Positions 33,639 to 42,726 of a stretch of DNA of 64,000 bases are shown here, piece after piece; position 1 is the stretch's first letter, and every line of letters starts with the position of its first letter. The stretch is from NCBI RefSeq assembly GCF_039533965.1, contig NZ_BAAAUN010000001.1:3260950-3324949 (forward strand), in the 5' to 3' direction. The notes beneath the pieces are model-generated. The model did not search any database and had not been told where the DNA came from. It was given only the letters and a program-made list of their open reading frames with translations. Source of the stretch: Microbacterium luteolum. Its GTDB lineage: Bacteria > Actinomycetota > Actinomycetes > Actinomycetales > Microbacteriaceae. Made by a program: the position numbers and the translations under genes.

Positions 33639-35705
33639 TCACTCCGCCGAGACGCTCACCAGGGCGCGCTTGAACTCCGGCATGGCCGAGTGCGGATCGA
33701 CGCGGTCGTCGGTCAGAAGGTTCGCGCTGCCGGCATCCGGGTAGTGGAACGGCAGGAACACCGTGTCCGGGCGGATGTCGCGCGTCAGCTCGGCGCGCGC
33801 GATCACGGTGCCACGGTCGTTCGCGATGCGGATGCCGTCGCCCTCGCCGATGCCGTGCCGACGGGCCGTGGCCGGATGCAGCTGGGCGATCAGCGCCGGA
33901 CGTTTCGCGGTGAGCTCGCTGACGCGGCGGGTCTGCGTGCCGCTCTGATACTGCTCCAGCAGGCGCCCGGTGACGAGGTTGAGCCGGTCCCCGTCCGCCG
34001 CCTCGTGCTCCTGCGCCCGCACGGCGACGAGCTTCGCGCGGCCGTCGGGGTGCGCAAAGCGATCGGCGAACAGGCGCGGTGTGCCGAGACTGCCGACGGG
34101 GAAGGGCCAGTGCGCCTCGACACCGAGGTCGAGCAGGGCGTGGCTGAGACCGGAGTAGTCCGCGGGGCCGCCGGCGGAAGCACGGGCGAGTTCGTCGAAG
34201 ACCTCGGCGGGGTCGAGGCTCCACACGCCGGGGGCGTCGAGGCGCCGGGCGAGCTCCGCCATGATCCAGAGTTCGCTGCGTGTGCCGGGAGGTGGGGTGA
34301 GGGCCTTCCGGCGTCGGAGCACGCGCCCCTCCAGGTTCGTCATCGTGCCCTCCTCCTCGGCCCACTGCAGCACCGGGAGGACGATGTCGGCCATCCGCGC
34401 GGTCTCGGAGAGGAAGAAGTCCGACACCACCAGCAGGTCGAGACGGCCGAGCGCCTCCCGCACCGTCGCGACGTTCGGCGAGGAGACCACGACGTTCGAG
34501 CCGTGCACGAGCAGCGCGCGCACACCGCCGGGGAGTCCGGCGCCCTGCAGCAGCTCGACGGCCGGGATGCCGGGGCCCGGGATGTCGTCGGGATCGACGC
34601 CCCAGACGTCGGCGACGTGCGCGCGTGCGGCCGGATCCGTGATCTTGCGGTAGCCCGGCAGCTGGTCGGCCTTCTGCCCGTGCTCGCGTCCGCCCTGTCC
34701 GTTGCCCTGCCCCGTCAGCGTGCCGTAGCCGGATCCTGGCGTGCCGGGCAGACCGAGCAGCAGGGCGAGGTTGATCGCGGCGGTCGCGGTGTCGGTGCCG
34801 TCGACGTGCTGCTCCACGCCCCGTCCGGTGAGGATGTAGGCGGAGCCTGAGCGCGCGAGCATCCGCGCGATCTCCCGGATGCGCGACGCCGGCACTCCGG
34901 TGACCGTCGCCGCCCGCTCCGGCCACCACGACGACACGGACTGCCGCAGCGCCTCGAATCCGGACGTGCGCTGCGACACGTAGCCGGCATCGTGGAGATG
35001 CTCGGCGATGACCACGTGGATGAGCGACAGCAGCAGGGCCAGGTCGGTGCCGGGCACGGGCTGGAGATGGATGCCGCCGCCGTCGGCGCAGAGGCGGGCG
35101 GTGGAGCTGCGTCGGGGATCGACGACGATGAGGCCGCCGCGCGCCCTGGCGCCCTGCAGGTGCGAGACGAACGGCGGCATCGTGTCGCCCACGTTCGAGC
35201 CGAGCATCAGGATCGTCTCGGCGGTGTCGAGATCCGTCAGCGGGAACGGGAGTCCGCGGTCGATGCCGAACGAGCGGTTCGCGGCCGCGGCGGCCGACGA
35301 CATGCAGAAGCGTCCGTTGTAGTCGATCCGGGAGGTGCCGAGCGCGATGCGCGCGAACTTGCCCAGCTGATAGGCCTTCTCGTTCGTCAGCCCGCCGCCG
35401 CCGAAAACGCCGATCGCGTCGCGCCCGTGCTTTGCCGCGATGCCCTGCAGGCGGGCGGCGAGCAGGTCGAGAGCCGCGTCCCAGTCGGCGGGATGCAGCT
35501 CGCCGTCGGCGCCGCGCACCAGCGGCGTCGTCAGCCGGCCGGCGTCGCCGAGGAGCTCGGCCGACGTCCAGCCCTTCTTGCAGAGGCCGCCGCGGTTGGT
35601 GGGGAAGTCTCGTCCGGCGACGCTGACCGGGAGCGGGCCGTCGGGCGCCGCAGTGAGCGTCATCGCGCACTGCAGTGCGCAGTAGGGGCAGTGCGTGTCG
35701 GTCAT
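33639..35705 (-). CDS. assimilatory nitrate reductase catalytic subunit
   Basis: This 688-aa molybdopterin oxidoreductase (NasC/NarB group) reduces nitrate to nitrite in the cytoplasm. The 4Fe-4S ligands are Cys6, Cys9 and Cys13 (CPYCALQC) plus Cys42 (CKKGW). Mo-bis-MGD domains follow (MLGSNVGDTMPP, VVSDFFLSETARMADIVLP) with a C-terminal molydopterin dinucleotide-binding domain (LNLVTGRLLEQYQSGTQTRR). No signal peptide is present. It overlaps the FAD/2Fe-2S protein gene by 4 bp and that protein is the likely electron donor. No nitrite reductase is encoded in this window. Confidence 0.92.
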   Translation of the reverse strand: MTDTHCPYCALQCAMTLTAAPDGPLPVSVAGRDFPTNRGGLCKKGWTSAELLGDAGRLTTPLVRGADGELHPADWDAALDLLAARLQGIAAKHGRDAIGVFGGGGLTNEKAYQLGKFARIALGTSRIDYNGRFCMSSAAAAANRSFGIDRGLPFPLTDLDTAETILMLGSNVGDTMPPFVSHLQGARARGGLIVVDPRRSSTARLCADGGGIHLQPVPGTDLALLLSLIHVVIAEHLHDAGYVSQRTSGFEALRQSVSSWWPERAATVTGVPASRIREIARMLARSGSAYILTGRGVEQHVDGTDTATAAINLALLLGLPGTPGSGYGTLTGQGNGQGGREHGQKADQLPGYRKITDPAARAHVADVWGVDPDDIPGPGIPAVELLQGAGLPGGVRALLVHGSNVVVSSPNVATVREALGRLDLLVVSDFFLSETARMADIVLPVLQWAEEEGTMTNLEGRVLRRRKALTPPPGTRSELWIMAELARRLDAPGVWSLDPAEVFDELARASAGGPADYSGLSHALLDLGVEAHWPFPVGSLGTPRLFADRFAHPDGRAKLVAVRAQEHEAADGDRLNLVTGRLLEQYQSGTQTRRVSELTAKRPALIAQLHPATARRHGIGEGDGIRIANDRGTVIARAELTRDIRPDTVFLPFHYPDAGSANLLTDDRVDPHSAMPEFKRALVSVSAE

Positions 35706-37243
35706 GCCGTCGCCGCCGCGTGCGCGTGGACGAGCTCGGCGATGCGGGCACGGCATCCGCCGCATCCGGTGCCGGCACGCGTGCATCCGCCGACCTCCGC
35801 GACGGTGCCGCAGCCGTCGTCGATCGCGTCCTCGACCTGTCCGACCGTCACATCGTTGCAGATGCACAGGGTCGCGTCGCGACCGCTCACCGGCTCGACC
35901 TCGTCGGCGTCGTCGAGGCGGAGCAGCAGGGAGCGATCGGCCGGCAGCTCGCCGCCGCGCAGATACAGCACGCTCAGCTCGGCGGCGGTGCGCGGCATCC
36001 CCACGGCGACGAATCCGGTCAGCACGCCGCCGCGGGTCGCCATCTTCACGTAGGTGCCGTGCTCCGGGTCGGCCCAGACCGCGATGCCCGGGGCGTCCTC
36101 TCCTGCCGGGACCGGCGCGAACGGGTCGGCCGAGACGTCGCCGGCGGAGACGAGATCGACGAGTTCGCCCTTCAGCACGACGACGCCCGGCTGATCCTCG
36201 GGGAACGGGGCGTGGTCCTCGGCGTCGAGCTCGGCGGTGACCTCGGCGGTGATGCGGGCGGCGAGCCAGGAAGCCTGACGCCAGCCGGGGCCGACGAGGC
36301 CGTTGGGTCCGCCGGGCACGCGCTTCTCGTGCAGGTGGAGTTCCGGATCGGCGATGTGGGCGCAGTCGCCGATCGCGTGGATCCGCTCGTCGGTCCACGA
36401 CCGCAGTGCGCTGTCGACCAGCACGCCGTTGCCGACGCGGAGTCCGGCGTTCTCCGCGAGCTCGGTCCGCGCGCGCACGCCGCACGACAGCACGAGCAGG
36501 TCGCCCTCGATGTGCTTGGCGTCGGAACTGACCAGCGCGCGGAATCGTCGCTCGCCGGTCTCGTCCTCGCGCACGATCACGCCCTCGGCGCGGGTGTGCG
36601 GCACCAGCGTGACGCCTGCCGATGCGAGAGCGGATGACAGGACCGAGGCCGAGCCGCGATCGAGCTGCCGCGGCATCGGGATCGGGCCGAAGTGCGCGAC
36701 GGCCGGCGTGACTCCCGCATCGGCGAGGAGCATGGCCAGCTCGATGCCGAGCACGCCGGCGCCGAGCACGACCACGCGCCCGCCCCGCTCGACGACCTCG
36801 CGCACCTGGGCGGCATCCGACAGGTCGCGCAGCACGCACACCCCGGCGGTGAGGCGTGCGTCGAGGCCGGTGCCGTCCGGCCCCACGGTGTGCAGCCCGT
36901 CCAGTGCCGGGATGATCGGCCGGGCACCGGTGGCGAGCACGAGCCGGTCGTACGCGATGGTCGACCCGTCGCCCAGCACCACCCGCTGCGCCTCCCGATC
37001 GATGCGCTCCGCGCGGGCGCCGAGACGCAGGTCCACTCCCGGCAGGCCGGCGGCCGTCGTGAGCGTGAGCTCGGATGCCGCGACCTCGCCGGCCGCGTAC
37101 TCGCCGATCAGCACGCGGTTGTACGGATCGGCGGTCTCGGCGCCGATCACCGTCACCGTCACGCGGTCCGCGGAGATGAGCGGCAGGAGCTCCTCCGCGA
37201 ACCGGATGCCGACGGGCCCGGCACCGACGACGACGATCCGCAC
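35702..37243 (-). CDS. NAD(P)/FAD oxidoreductase with BFD-type 2Fe-2S domain
   Basis: This 513-aa protein is like the N-terminal half of NirB or the electron-transfer subunit of assimilatory nitrate reductase. It has an FAD Rossmann motif VVVGAGPVGIRFAEELLP, an NAD motif VVLGAGVLGIELAM and the FAD-contacting segment IHAIGDCAHI. A C-terminal BFD-like iron-sulfur region has four cysteines (CICN and CTRAGTGCGGC). It should pass electrons from NAD(P)H to the nitrate reductase. The start is taken as GTG 37243, 2 nt after the transporter stop; the ribosome site is weak. Confidence 0.88.
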   Translation of the reverse strand: MRIVVVGAGPVGIRFAEELLPLISADRVTVTVIGAETADPYNRVLIGEYAAGEVAASELTLTTAAGLPGVDLRLGARAERIDREAQRVVLGDGSTIAYDRLVLATGARPIIPALDGLHTVGPDGTGLDARLTAGVCVLRDLSDAAQVREVVERGGRVVVLGAGVLGIELAMLLADAGVTPAVAHFGPIPMPRQLDRGSASVLSSALASAGVTLVPHTRAEGVIVREDETGERRFRALVSSDAKHIEGDLLVLSCGVRARTELAENAGLRVGNGVLVDSALRSWTDERIHAIGDCAHIADPELHLHEKRVPGGPNGLVGPGWRQASWLAARITAEVTAELDAEDHAPFPEDQPGVVVLKGELVDLVSAGDVSADPFAPVPAGEDAPGIAVWADPEHGTYVKMATRGGVLTGFVAVGMPRTAAELSVLYLRGGELPADRSLLLRLDDADEVEPVSGRDATLCICNDVTVGQVEDAIDDGCGTVAEVGGCTRAGTGCGGCRARIAELVHAHAAATA

Positions 37244-37245
37244 GG

Positions 37246-38634
37246 TCAGATCCGGTGTCCGGCGAGCGAGGCGCGCGGGACCGCGTAGACGAGCACGGTG
37301 ATGACGAGCAGCACCACGTAGGCGCCGACGAAGCCCGCGAAGGCCGGGGCGTAGGACCCGCTCGCGTTCTTCGCGGCGGCCAGCACCTGCGGGATGACGA
37401 ACCCGCCGTAGGCGCCGATCGCGGAGATCAGTCCGAGCGCCGCGGCGCCCTTGCGCTGCGTGCTCACCGTCAGCGGATCGCCCGCGGTGGCGGCGCCGCG
37501 TGCGGCGAAGACGTTCGGGATCATCCGGTAGGTCGAGCCGTTGCCGAGGCCCGCGGCGACGAACAGCAGCAGGAAGCATCCGAGGAAGAGCGCGAAGCTG
37601 TTCAGCTCGAGCGTGAGCAGGAGGGAGAGGGCGCCGGCGATCATCAGGCCGAAGGCGGCGATCGTCATGCGCGCTCCGCCGAAGCGGTCGGCGAGCTTGC
37701 CGCCGTAGGGCCGCGCGAGCGATCCGACGAGCGCGCCGAGGAACGCGAGCGAGAGCGAGGCCGTGCCGACCTGGAACGTCGAGTACTCCGGGAAGGTGTC
37801 GGCGATCAGCTTCGGGAACACGCTGGAGAAGCCGATGAACGATCCGAAGGTGCCGATGTAGAGCAGTGCCAGCACCCACAGATGCGGTTCACGCAGGGCC
37901 GCGGCGGCGCCGGCGAAGTCGGCCTTCGCGGAGGACAGGTTGTCCATGTAGCGCCAGGCGCCCCAGGCGGCGAGGAGGATGAGCGGGATCCACATCCACC
38001 CCGCGAAGGAGAGATTGAAAGTCAGGGCGGCGGTGAGCGACACGACGATGGGAACGGCGAGCTGGGCGACCGCGGTGCCGAGGTTGCCGCCGGCCGCGTT
38101 CAGGCCGAGCGCCCATCCCTTCTCCTTCTGCGGGAAGAAGTAGGTGATGTTCGACATCGAGCTGGCGAAGTTGCCGCCGCCGAAGCCCGCGAGGGCTGCG
38201 ACGAGGAGCAGGACGCCGAACGGTGTCTCGGGGTTCTGCACCACCACGCCGAGCAGGCCGGCCGGGATCAGCAGCAGCAGGGCCGACACGATGGTCCAGT
38301 TGCGACCGCCGAACCGTGCGACGAGGAACGTGTACGGGAAGCGCAGGGTCGCGCCGACGAGGCTCGGCAGCGAGATCAGCCAGAACGACTCGGTGGTGCT
38401 GAGAGTGAAGCCGGCATTCGGCAGCAGCACGACCACGATGCTCCACAGCTGCCACACGATGAAGCCGAGGAACTCGGCGAAGATCGACCAGCCGAGGTTG
38501 CGGCGGGCGATCCCACGGCCCTCCGCGGCCCAGAAGACGGCGTCCTCCGGGTTCCAGCCGTCGATCCAGCGACCGTCGCGGCGGGTGAGGGTGGTGGCCG
38601 AATCGACCCTGGTGTTTCCGAGCGTCTGAGACAT
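37246..38634 (-). CDS. narK: NarK-type nitrate/nitrite MFS transporter
   Basis: This 462-aa major facilitator protein has about 12 membrane helices. The nitrate-signature-like segments are GFGGGNFASSMSNITYFFPQ in the first half and GLGNGSTYRMIPNVFA in the second, with conserved arginine in LRFPYTFLVARFGGRNW. It would import nitrate for the two reductase subunits encoded just downstream. AGGAG precedes the ATG by about 6 nt. It is the first gene of the nitrate operon. Confidence 0.93.
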   Translation of the reverse strand: MSQTLGNTRVDSATTLTRRDGRWIDGWNPEDAVFWAAEGRGIARRNLGWSIFAEFLGFIVWQLWSIVVVLLPNAGFTLSTTESFWLISLPSLVGATLRFPYTFLVARFGGRNWTIVSALLLLIPAGLLGVVVQNPETPFGVLLLVAALAGFGGGNFASSMSNITYFFPQKEKGWALGLNAAGGNLGTAVAQLAVPIVVSLTAALTFNLSFAGWMWIPLILLAAWGAWRYMDNLSSAKADFAGAAAALREPHLWVLALLYIGTFGSFIGFSSVFPKLIADTFPEYSTFQVGTASLSLAFLGALVGSLARPYGGKLADRFGGARMTIAAFGLMIAGALSLLLTLELNSFALFLGCFLLLFVAAGLGNGSTYRMIPNVFAARGAATAGDPLTVSTQRKGAAALGLISAIGAYGGFVIPQVLAAAKNASGSYAPAFAGFVGAYVVLLVITVLVYAVPRASLAGHRI

Positions 38635-38707
38635 CGCGGCTCCTGGAGTTCGAGAGGAAGAATGCTCCGAACCTAGGGGTCGCGTATTTCCCGGCTGCTC
38701 TTCGGCG

Positions 38708-38723
38708 ATTTCCGGATGATTAC
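38708..38723 (-). promoter_or_regulatory. weak GlnR-like site upstream of the nitrate operon
   Basis: On the minus strand GTAATCATCCGGAAAT fits gTnAC-n6-GaAAC with one mismatch in each half. It lies about 75-90 bp before the transporter start, a sensible place for nitrogen control. The match is imperfect and could be chance. Confidence 0.3.
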
Positions 38724-38779
38724 TTTTGCATCACACGGGCACGGGGGCCGATGAGAGGTCCCCGTGAACGCCCCGCCGA

Positions 38780-39064
38780 TCAGGTGTGATCGTCGTCCGG
38801 GCGCCAGCCCGCGGCGAGCTCGCTGATCGCCGCGGCGGCGGCATCGGCATCGGCAGGAGAGCCTCCGGCGCGGCCGGCGGCGAGCCCCGCGAGGAAGGCG
38901 CTCAGCGGAGCGGCGGGGCGGGCGACGCCGTGCGCGACGTCACGAGCCAGGTCGAGGATGCGCGCCACGTCGACATCCGAGCGATCCAGACCCAGGCGGG
39001 CGCACACCGCCGTGGTCCACTCGTCCAGGGCATCGACGGGGAGATGCCGCGGCTGATCTGTCAT
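38780..39064 (-). CDS. DUF6457 domain protein
   Basis: This 94-aa helical protein has LDEWTTAVCARLGLD, ILDLARDVAHGVARPAAPLSAFLAGLAAG and a C-terminal acidic tail, matching the small actinobacterial DUF6457 family commonly encoded beside molybdenum cofactor genes. Its function is not established. It overlaps the mobA-like gene stop by ATGA, so it is co-translated with it, and it ends the Moco operon. Confidence 0.8.
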   Translation of the reverse strand: MTDQPRHLPVDALDEWTTAVCARLGLDRSDVDVARILDLARDVAHGVARPAAPLSAFLAGLAAGRAGGSPADADAAAAAISELAAGWRPDDDHT

Positions 39065-39681
39065 GTCGCCTCCTGATCCGTGCGTCCTCGTGCCCGAGCA
39101 GCCTGCGTCCTGGCACGCTCCAGATCGTCCCACGTGTCGACGTCCGCCGCCAGGTCGCCGGCGGTCACGAGGTCCAGGTTCAGTCCCGAGACGAGGGAGC
39201 GCATCGAGGCGTCCCGGCCGCCGTCGGGGAGCGCGTCGACGGCACGGCGGAGTGCTGCGGTGCGATAGCGGCCGATCAGCCACTGCGCGCCGGCGGCATC
39301 CGCGAGACAGGTCCCGTCGGCGTCGCCCGGCGGATGCTCCCGCAGCAGCGCGACCGCCTCCACGGCGCGCGGGGTGTCGGCGGCGAGGACGCAGACCTCC
39401 GCGCTGTCGACATGCGCCAGGCCCGCGGCGATCGCGGCCACGGGGCCGCCGAACGCGGGCGTCTCGCGCGTCCAGACGACCTCGGCCCGCACGGGTGCGG
39501 GCGGTCCGACCACGATGAGCGGGTCGCACCACGACACCGCACGCACCGCCCGGTCGAGCAGCGTCTCACCGTCCACCACGAGCTGCGGCTTGTCGGCTCC
39601 GCCCAGGCGTGAGGCGCGACCGCCGGCGAGGACGATCGCAGCGATGCCGCCGGAGCCGTGCGGAGTGAGGGGAGCGGTCAT
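39061..39681 (-). CDS. mobA: molybdenum cofactor guanylyltransferase
   Basis: This 206-aa MobA-like nucleotidyltransferase adds GMP to molybdopterin to make the MGD form needed by the neighbouring nitrate reductase. The nucleotide-binding N-terminus is IVLAGGRASRLGGADKPQLVVDG split over the GTP loop, with LAADTPR as the metal-binding region. It overlaps both moeA and the DUF6457 gene by 4 bp. Confidence 0.9.
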   Translation of the reverse strand: MTAPLTPHGSGGIAAIVLAGGRASRLGGADKPQLVVDGETLLDRAVRAVSWCDPLIVVGPPAPVRAEVVWTRETPAFGGPVAAIAAGLAHVDSAEVCVLAADTPRAVEAVALLREHPPGDADGTCLADAAGAQWLIGRYRTAALRRAVDALPDGGRDASMRSLVSGLNLDLVTAGDLAADVDTWDDLERARTQAARARGRTDQEAT

Positions 39682-40946
39682 GAGAGCAGCACGACGTCGA
39701 CCAGGTCGCCGGCGCTCACCGTCGCGACATCCTCGGGAACCACCGCGTAGGCCTCCGCCTGCGCCAGGCCGGCCGCCAGGTGCGAACCCGATCCTCCCGC
39801 GGTCGCCGGCCGCACCGTCCAGCCGGTGGGGTCCGCGCGGTCGATGCGCGCGGGCAGGAACTGCCGACGACCCTGTCTGGTCCGCCATCCGGTCGCGGCG
39901 GGCAGCCGCATGGTGGGTCGCTGCAGGTCGGACCGGCCCTGCAGCGCCAGCAGGGCGGGGCGCACGAACGCCTCGAACGACATCGCGACGCTCACGGGGT
40001 TCCCCGGAAGGCCGAACACGAGCGCATCGCCGACCCGGCCGAACGCCTGCGGCTCTCCCGGCTGCATCGCGACCGAGACGAAGTCGATCCGGTCGCTCAG
40101 CACGCTGCGGACGACCTCGTAGGCGCCGGCGCTGACCCCGCCAGAGGTGACGACGAGGTCGGCCCCGAGGTCGTCGACCGCGTGCGTGAAGGCCGCGTCG
40201 AACGCGGCATCCTCGTCGGTCACCGTCGTGACCGAGACCAGGTCGGCGCCGGCCTCCCGACACGAGGCTGCGAGCAGGATCGAGTTCGACTCCGGGATCT
40301 GCCCGCGGGCGAAGACGCCGCCGGGCGGGGCGAGCTCGCTGCCGGTCGAGATGACGGCCACGCGCGGTCGCCGCCGCACGTCGACCCGATCCACGCCGGA
40401 TGCCGCGAACGCCGTCGCCTGCAGGGCGCCGACGACGATCCCGGCCGGAGCGACCTCTGCACCGGCGCGCACGTCCTCGCCGCGCCGACGGATGTGCGCA
40501 CCTTCGCTCCGCGGCGCTGCGAGGACGATCGCGGAGGTCTGCGAGTGCGCGAATCCGCCGTGGGTGTCCTCGACGGGGATCACCACCGTCGCCGCCGTGG
40601 GAACGGGAGCGCCGGTCATGATCCTGGCGGCCTCACCCGCGCCGAGGGAAGGGTCGACGGACGAGCCGGCGGGGATGTCGGCGACGATGCGCACCGTCAC
40701 CGGGTGCGCGGCGTCTGCGGCGGCGACGTCCTCGTGACGCGCGGCGTAGCCGTCCATGGCGGAGTTGTCGAACAGCGGCACATCGACACGGGCGAGCACC
40801 GGCGCGGCGAGCGTGCGTCCGATGGCGTCGCCGAGCGGCACGGTCGCGGAGGGCACGGGCGTGACGGCCGAGAGGACGACCGCGAGATGCTCCTCCACGG
40901 TGCGGCGGATGGCACCAGCGCCGGTCGGAGGAGAGGCAGGGCGCAT
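39678..40946 (-). CDS. moeA: molybdopterin molybdenumtransferase
   Basis: This 422-aa MoeA inserts molybdate into adenylated molybdopterin. Typical segments are PLFDNSAMDGYAAR, IMTGAPVPTAATVVIPVED, ISTGSEL, IPESNSILL, VTSGGVSAGAYEVV and FGLPGNPVS. I use ATG 40946 because a TACGCT -10 lies 6 nt upstream (leaderless) and the protein then begins near the normal family start. It heads a moeA-mobA-DUF6457 operon close to the nitrate reductase that needs its product. Confidence 0.95.
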   Translation of the reverse strand: MRPASPPTGAGAIRRTVEEHLAVVLSAVTPVPSATVPLGDAIGRTLAAPVLARVDVPLFDNSAMDGYAARHEDVAAADAAHPVTVRIVADIPAGSSVDPSLGAGEAARIMTGAPVPTAATVVIPVEDTHGGFAHSQTSAIVLAAPRSEGAHIRRRGEDVRAGAEVAPAGIVVGALQATAFAASGVDRVDVRRRPRVAVISTGSELAPPGGVFARGQIPESNSILLAASCREAGADLVSVTTVTDEDAAFDAAFTHAVDDLGADLVVTSGGVSAGAYEVVRSVLSDRIDFVSVAMQPGEPQAFGRVGDALVFGLPGNPVSVAMSFEAFVRPALLALQGRSDLQRPTMRLPAATGWRTRQGRRQFLPARIDRADPTGWTVRPATAGGSGSHLAAGLAQAEAYAVVPEDVATVSAGDLVDVVLLS

Positions 40947-40952
40947 GGACTC

Positions 40953-40958
40953 AGCGTA
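40953..40958 (-). promoter_or_regulatory. -10 element, leaderless promoter of moeA
   Basis: On the minus strand TACGCT is followed by GAGTCC and the ATG at 40946. Confidence 0.5.
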
Positions 40959-41009
40959 CGCCGGGGCGTCATCCCGCTCGGCGGGTCGTGCGCGATGTTG
41001 CGGCACATT

Positions 41010-41036
41010 TCCGGCGGCCGCACGAGCGGCGCCGGA
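41010..41036 (-). terminator. terminator-like hairpin after the LLM flavoprotein gene
   Basis: TCCGGCG pairs with CGCCGGA, and an inner CCGC/GCGG stem closes on an ACGA loop with one bulged base. It lies 18 bp beyond the stop at 41054, before the moeA promoter. Confidence 0.45.
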
Positions 41037-41053
41037 TCAGAGCACGGCCGTGG

Positions 41054-42094
41054 TCAGAGCGCGGCGGCGATCAGCTCGAGCGTCTGCGCGCGCCCCGGAG
41101 ACGTCGCCTTCGGCTCCGACTCGTACGATGCCGCGACGGGCGACAGCATGACCTCGTCGACGCCGTAGGTCTCGGCGAACGCGCGAAGCTCGGCGGCGAC
41201 CGACGCACCCGTCCCGACGAACCAGCGCGAGCGCGCCGCCTGGACGACCTGGTCGGTGGCGGCATCCGTCTCGGCGGCGACGGCCTCCTCGACGGTCTCC
41301 AGCGCGACGAGGGGCTGGTTCAGGCGCAGGCGCGCCATCATGCGCAGCTGCGGCAGGGCGCGCGCCTCCGCCTCCTCGGCCGTGGGTGCCGCGACGACGT
41401 TGACCGTGAGGAACGTGCGCGGCTCCGGGTGCTCCTCGCTGGGCTGGTAGCCGGTGCGGTACAGGTCGAGCGCGCGCTCGAGTCCCTGCCCCGAGAAATG
41501 GTTCGCGAACACGTAGGGCAGGCCCTGGGATGCCGCGAGCTGCGCCGAGTAGTCGCTCGAGCCGAGCAGCCACACCTCGGGTGCTCCGGTCGCGGCGGGC
41601 GTCGCACGGACCGTGTACTCCCCGCCGGATGTGAACCGCACGGTCGCACCCTCGCCGGAGACGAGGGCTGCGATGTCCTGCACGTGGCGGGGGAACTGCT
41701 CGACGTCGCTCGTCGTGCCCGAGCCGCGGAGCAGCTGGGTGATGACGGGGTCGCTGCCCGGAGCGCGTCCGAGACCCAGGTCGATGCGTCCGGGGGCGAT
41801 GGCCTCGAGCGCGGCGAACTGCTCGGCGACGATCAGCGGCGCGTGGTTGGGGAGCATGACGCCGCCGGAGCCGAGGCGCAGCCGTGTCGTGCGCGTCGCG
41901 GCCGCGGCGATCAGCACCGGGGGAGTCGTCGAGGCGACCGCGGGCATGTTGTGGTGCTCCGCGAACCAGTAGCGGCGATAGCCGAGCCGGTCGGCGGTCT
42001 CCGCCAGCGAGAGCGAGGAGGCGATGGCCTCGGCACTGGTCTGGCCGGTGCGCACCGGGACGAGATCGAGGACGGAGAGAGCGAGTTCAGACAT
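41054..42094 (-). CDS. LLM class flavin-dependent oxidoreductase
   Basis: This 346-aa protein is a luciferase-like monooxygenase TIM barrel using reduced FMN or F420. Characteristic segments are LAETADRLGYRRYWFAEHHN, SGGVMLPNHAPLIVAEQFA, GRIDLGLGRAPGSDP and VWLLGSSDYSAQLAA. It belongs to the common MsnO8-like/alkanal-monooxygenase-like subgroup, whose substrates are mostly unknown. It lies 44 bp downstream of the MarR gene on the same strand and may be part of its operon. Confidence 0.9.
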   Translation of the reverse strand: MSELALSVLDLVPVRTGQTSAEAIASSLSLAETADRLGYRRYWFAEHHNMPAVASTTPPVLIAAAATRTTRLRLGSGGVMLPNHAPLIVAEQFAALEAIAPGRIDLGLGRAPGSDPVITQLLRGSGTTSDVEQFPRHVQDIAALVSGEGATVRFTSGGEYTVRATPAATGAPEVWLLGSSDYSAQLAASQGLPYVFANHFSGQGLERALDLYRTGYQPSEEHPEPRTFLTVNVVAAPTAEEAEARALPQLRMMARLRLNQPLVALETVEEAVAAETDAATDQVVQAARSRWFVGTGASVAAELRAFAETYGVDEVMLSPVAASYESEPKATSPGRAQTLELIAAAL

Positions 42095-42138
42095 CCTCAG
42101 GGCAAACCACGAGGCGGGCCCGGGCATTCCCCCGGGGT

Positions 42139-42648
42139 TCAGGTCCGCGGTGTGCCGGGGGAGCGTCCGCGCGTCTCGTCGCGCAGGGTCTCGATCTCCT
42201 CGCGGTTGATGGTCGCCGCGCGCTCGAGCAGCTCGTTCGCGAAGTCGAGCTGCTCGTCGGTCAGGGTGTCGAGATAGTCGTTCCAGCGTTCCGCGACCCG
42301 GCCGTAGACGTGCCCGACCCGTGCCATCACGGTCTCGGGGACCGCGGAGACGATCACGCGGCGGCGATCGGTCTCGTCTCGGGTGCGGGTGACGAAGCCC
42401 GCCCGCTCGAGGCGGTCGATCATGGCGGTCACCGCGCCTCCGGCGGTCAGGCCCGAGCGGGCAGCCAGCTCTCCGGGGGTCGCCGGGCCCTCGCTCAGCA
42501 GCAGGCCCACCGCCTGGAGATCGGTCCCGTTGAGGCCCCCGGAGCGCGCCACAGCCTCCTGGAACAGCACGGACCTGGCCATGAACTCGCGCATCACCTC
42601 GCCCTGGCGGGCGATCGCGGCATCGCGCGTTGACGCTTTCTCCGGCAT
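42139..42648 (-). CDS. MarR family transcriptional regulator
   Basis: This 169-aa winged-helix protein contains GLNGTDLQAVGLLLSEGPAT, the recognition-helix segment ARSGLTAGGAVTAMIDRLER and the wing FVTRTRDETDRRRVIVS. It diverges from an FAD monooxygenase gene, and the 78-bp gap holds symmetrical 9- and 6-bp arms spaced by 7 nt that probably form its operator. MarR proteins of this layout respond to phenolics or antibiotics by releasing DNA. Confidence 0.92.
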   Translation of the reverse strand: MPEKASTRDAAIARQGEVMREFMARSVLFQEAVARSGGLNGTDLQAVGLLLSEGPATPGELAARSGLTAGGAVTAMIDRLERAGFVTRTRDETDRRRVIVSAVPETVMARVGHVYGRVAERWNDYLDTLTDEQLDFANELLERAATINREEIETLRDETRGRSPGTPRT

Positions 42649-42655
42649 CCGCTAA

Positions 42656-42693
42656 TCTCTCTATATTCGAGAGACTCTCTTTTAGAGTCTCTC
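42656..42693. promoter_or_regulatory. MarR-type operator with three linked half-sites
   Basis: TCTCTC at 42656-42661, GAGAGACTC at 42669-42677 and GAGTCTCTC at 42685-42693 are each separated by exactly 7 nt. The last two form a perfect inverted repeat (9-bp arms); the first two form another (6-bp arms). The middle half-site is shared, so two dimers could compete or bind cooperatively between the divergent genes. Confidence 0.75.
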
Positions 42694-42726
42694 TCCTCTG
42701 CTCTCAGACTATCGAAGGAACCACCC

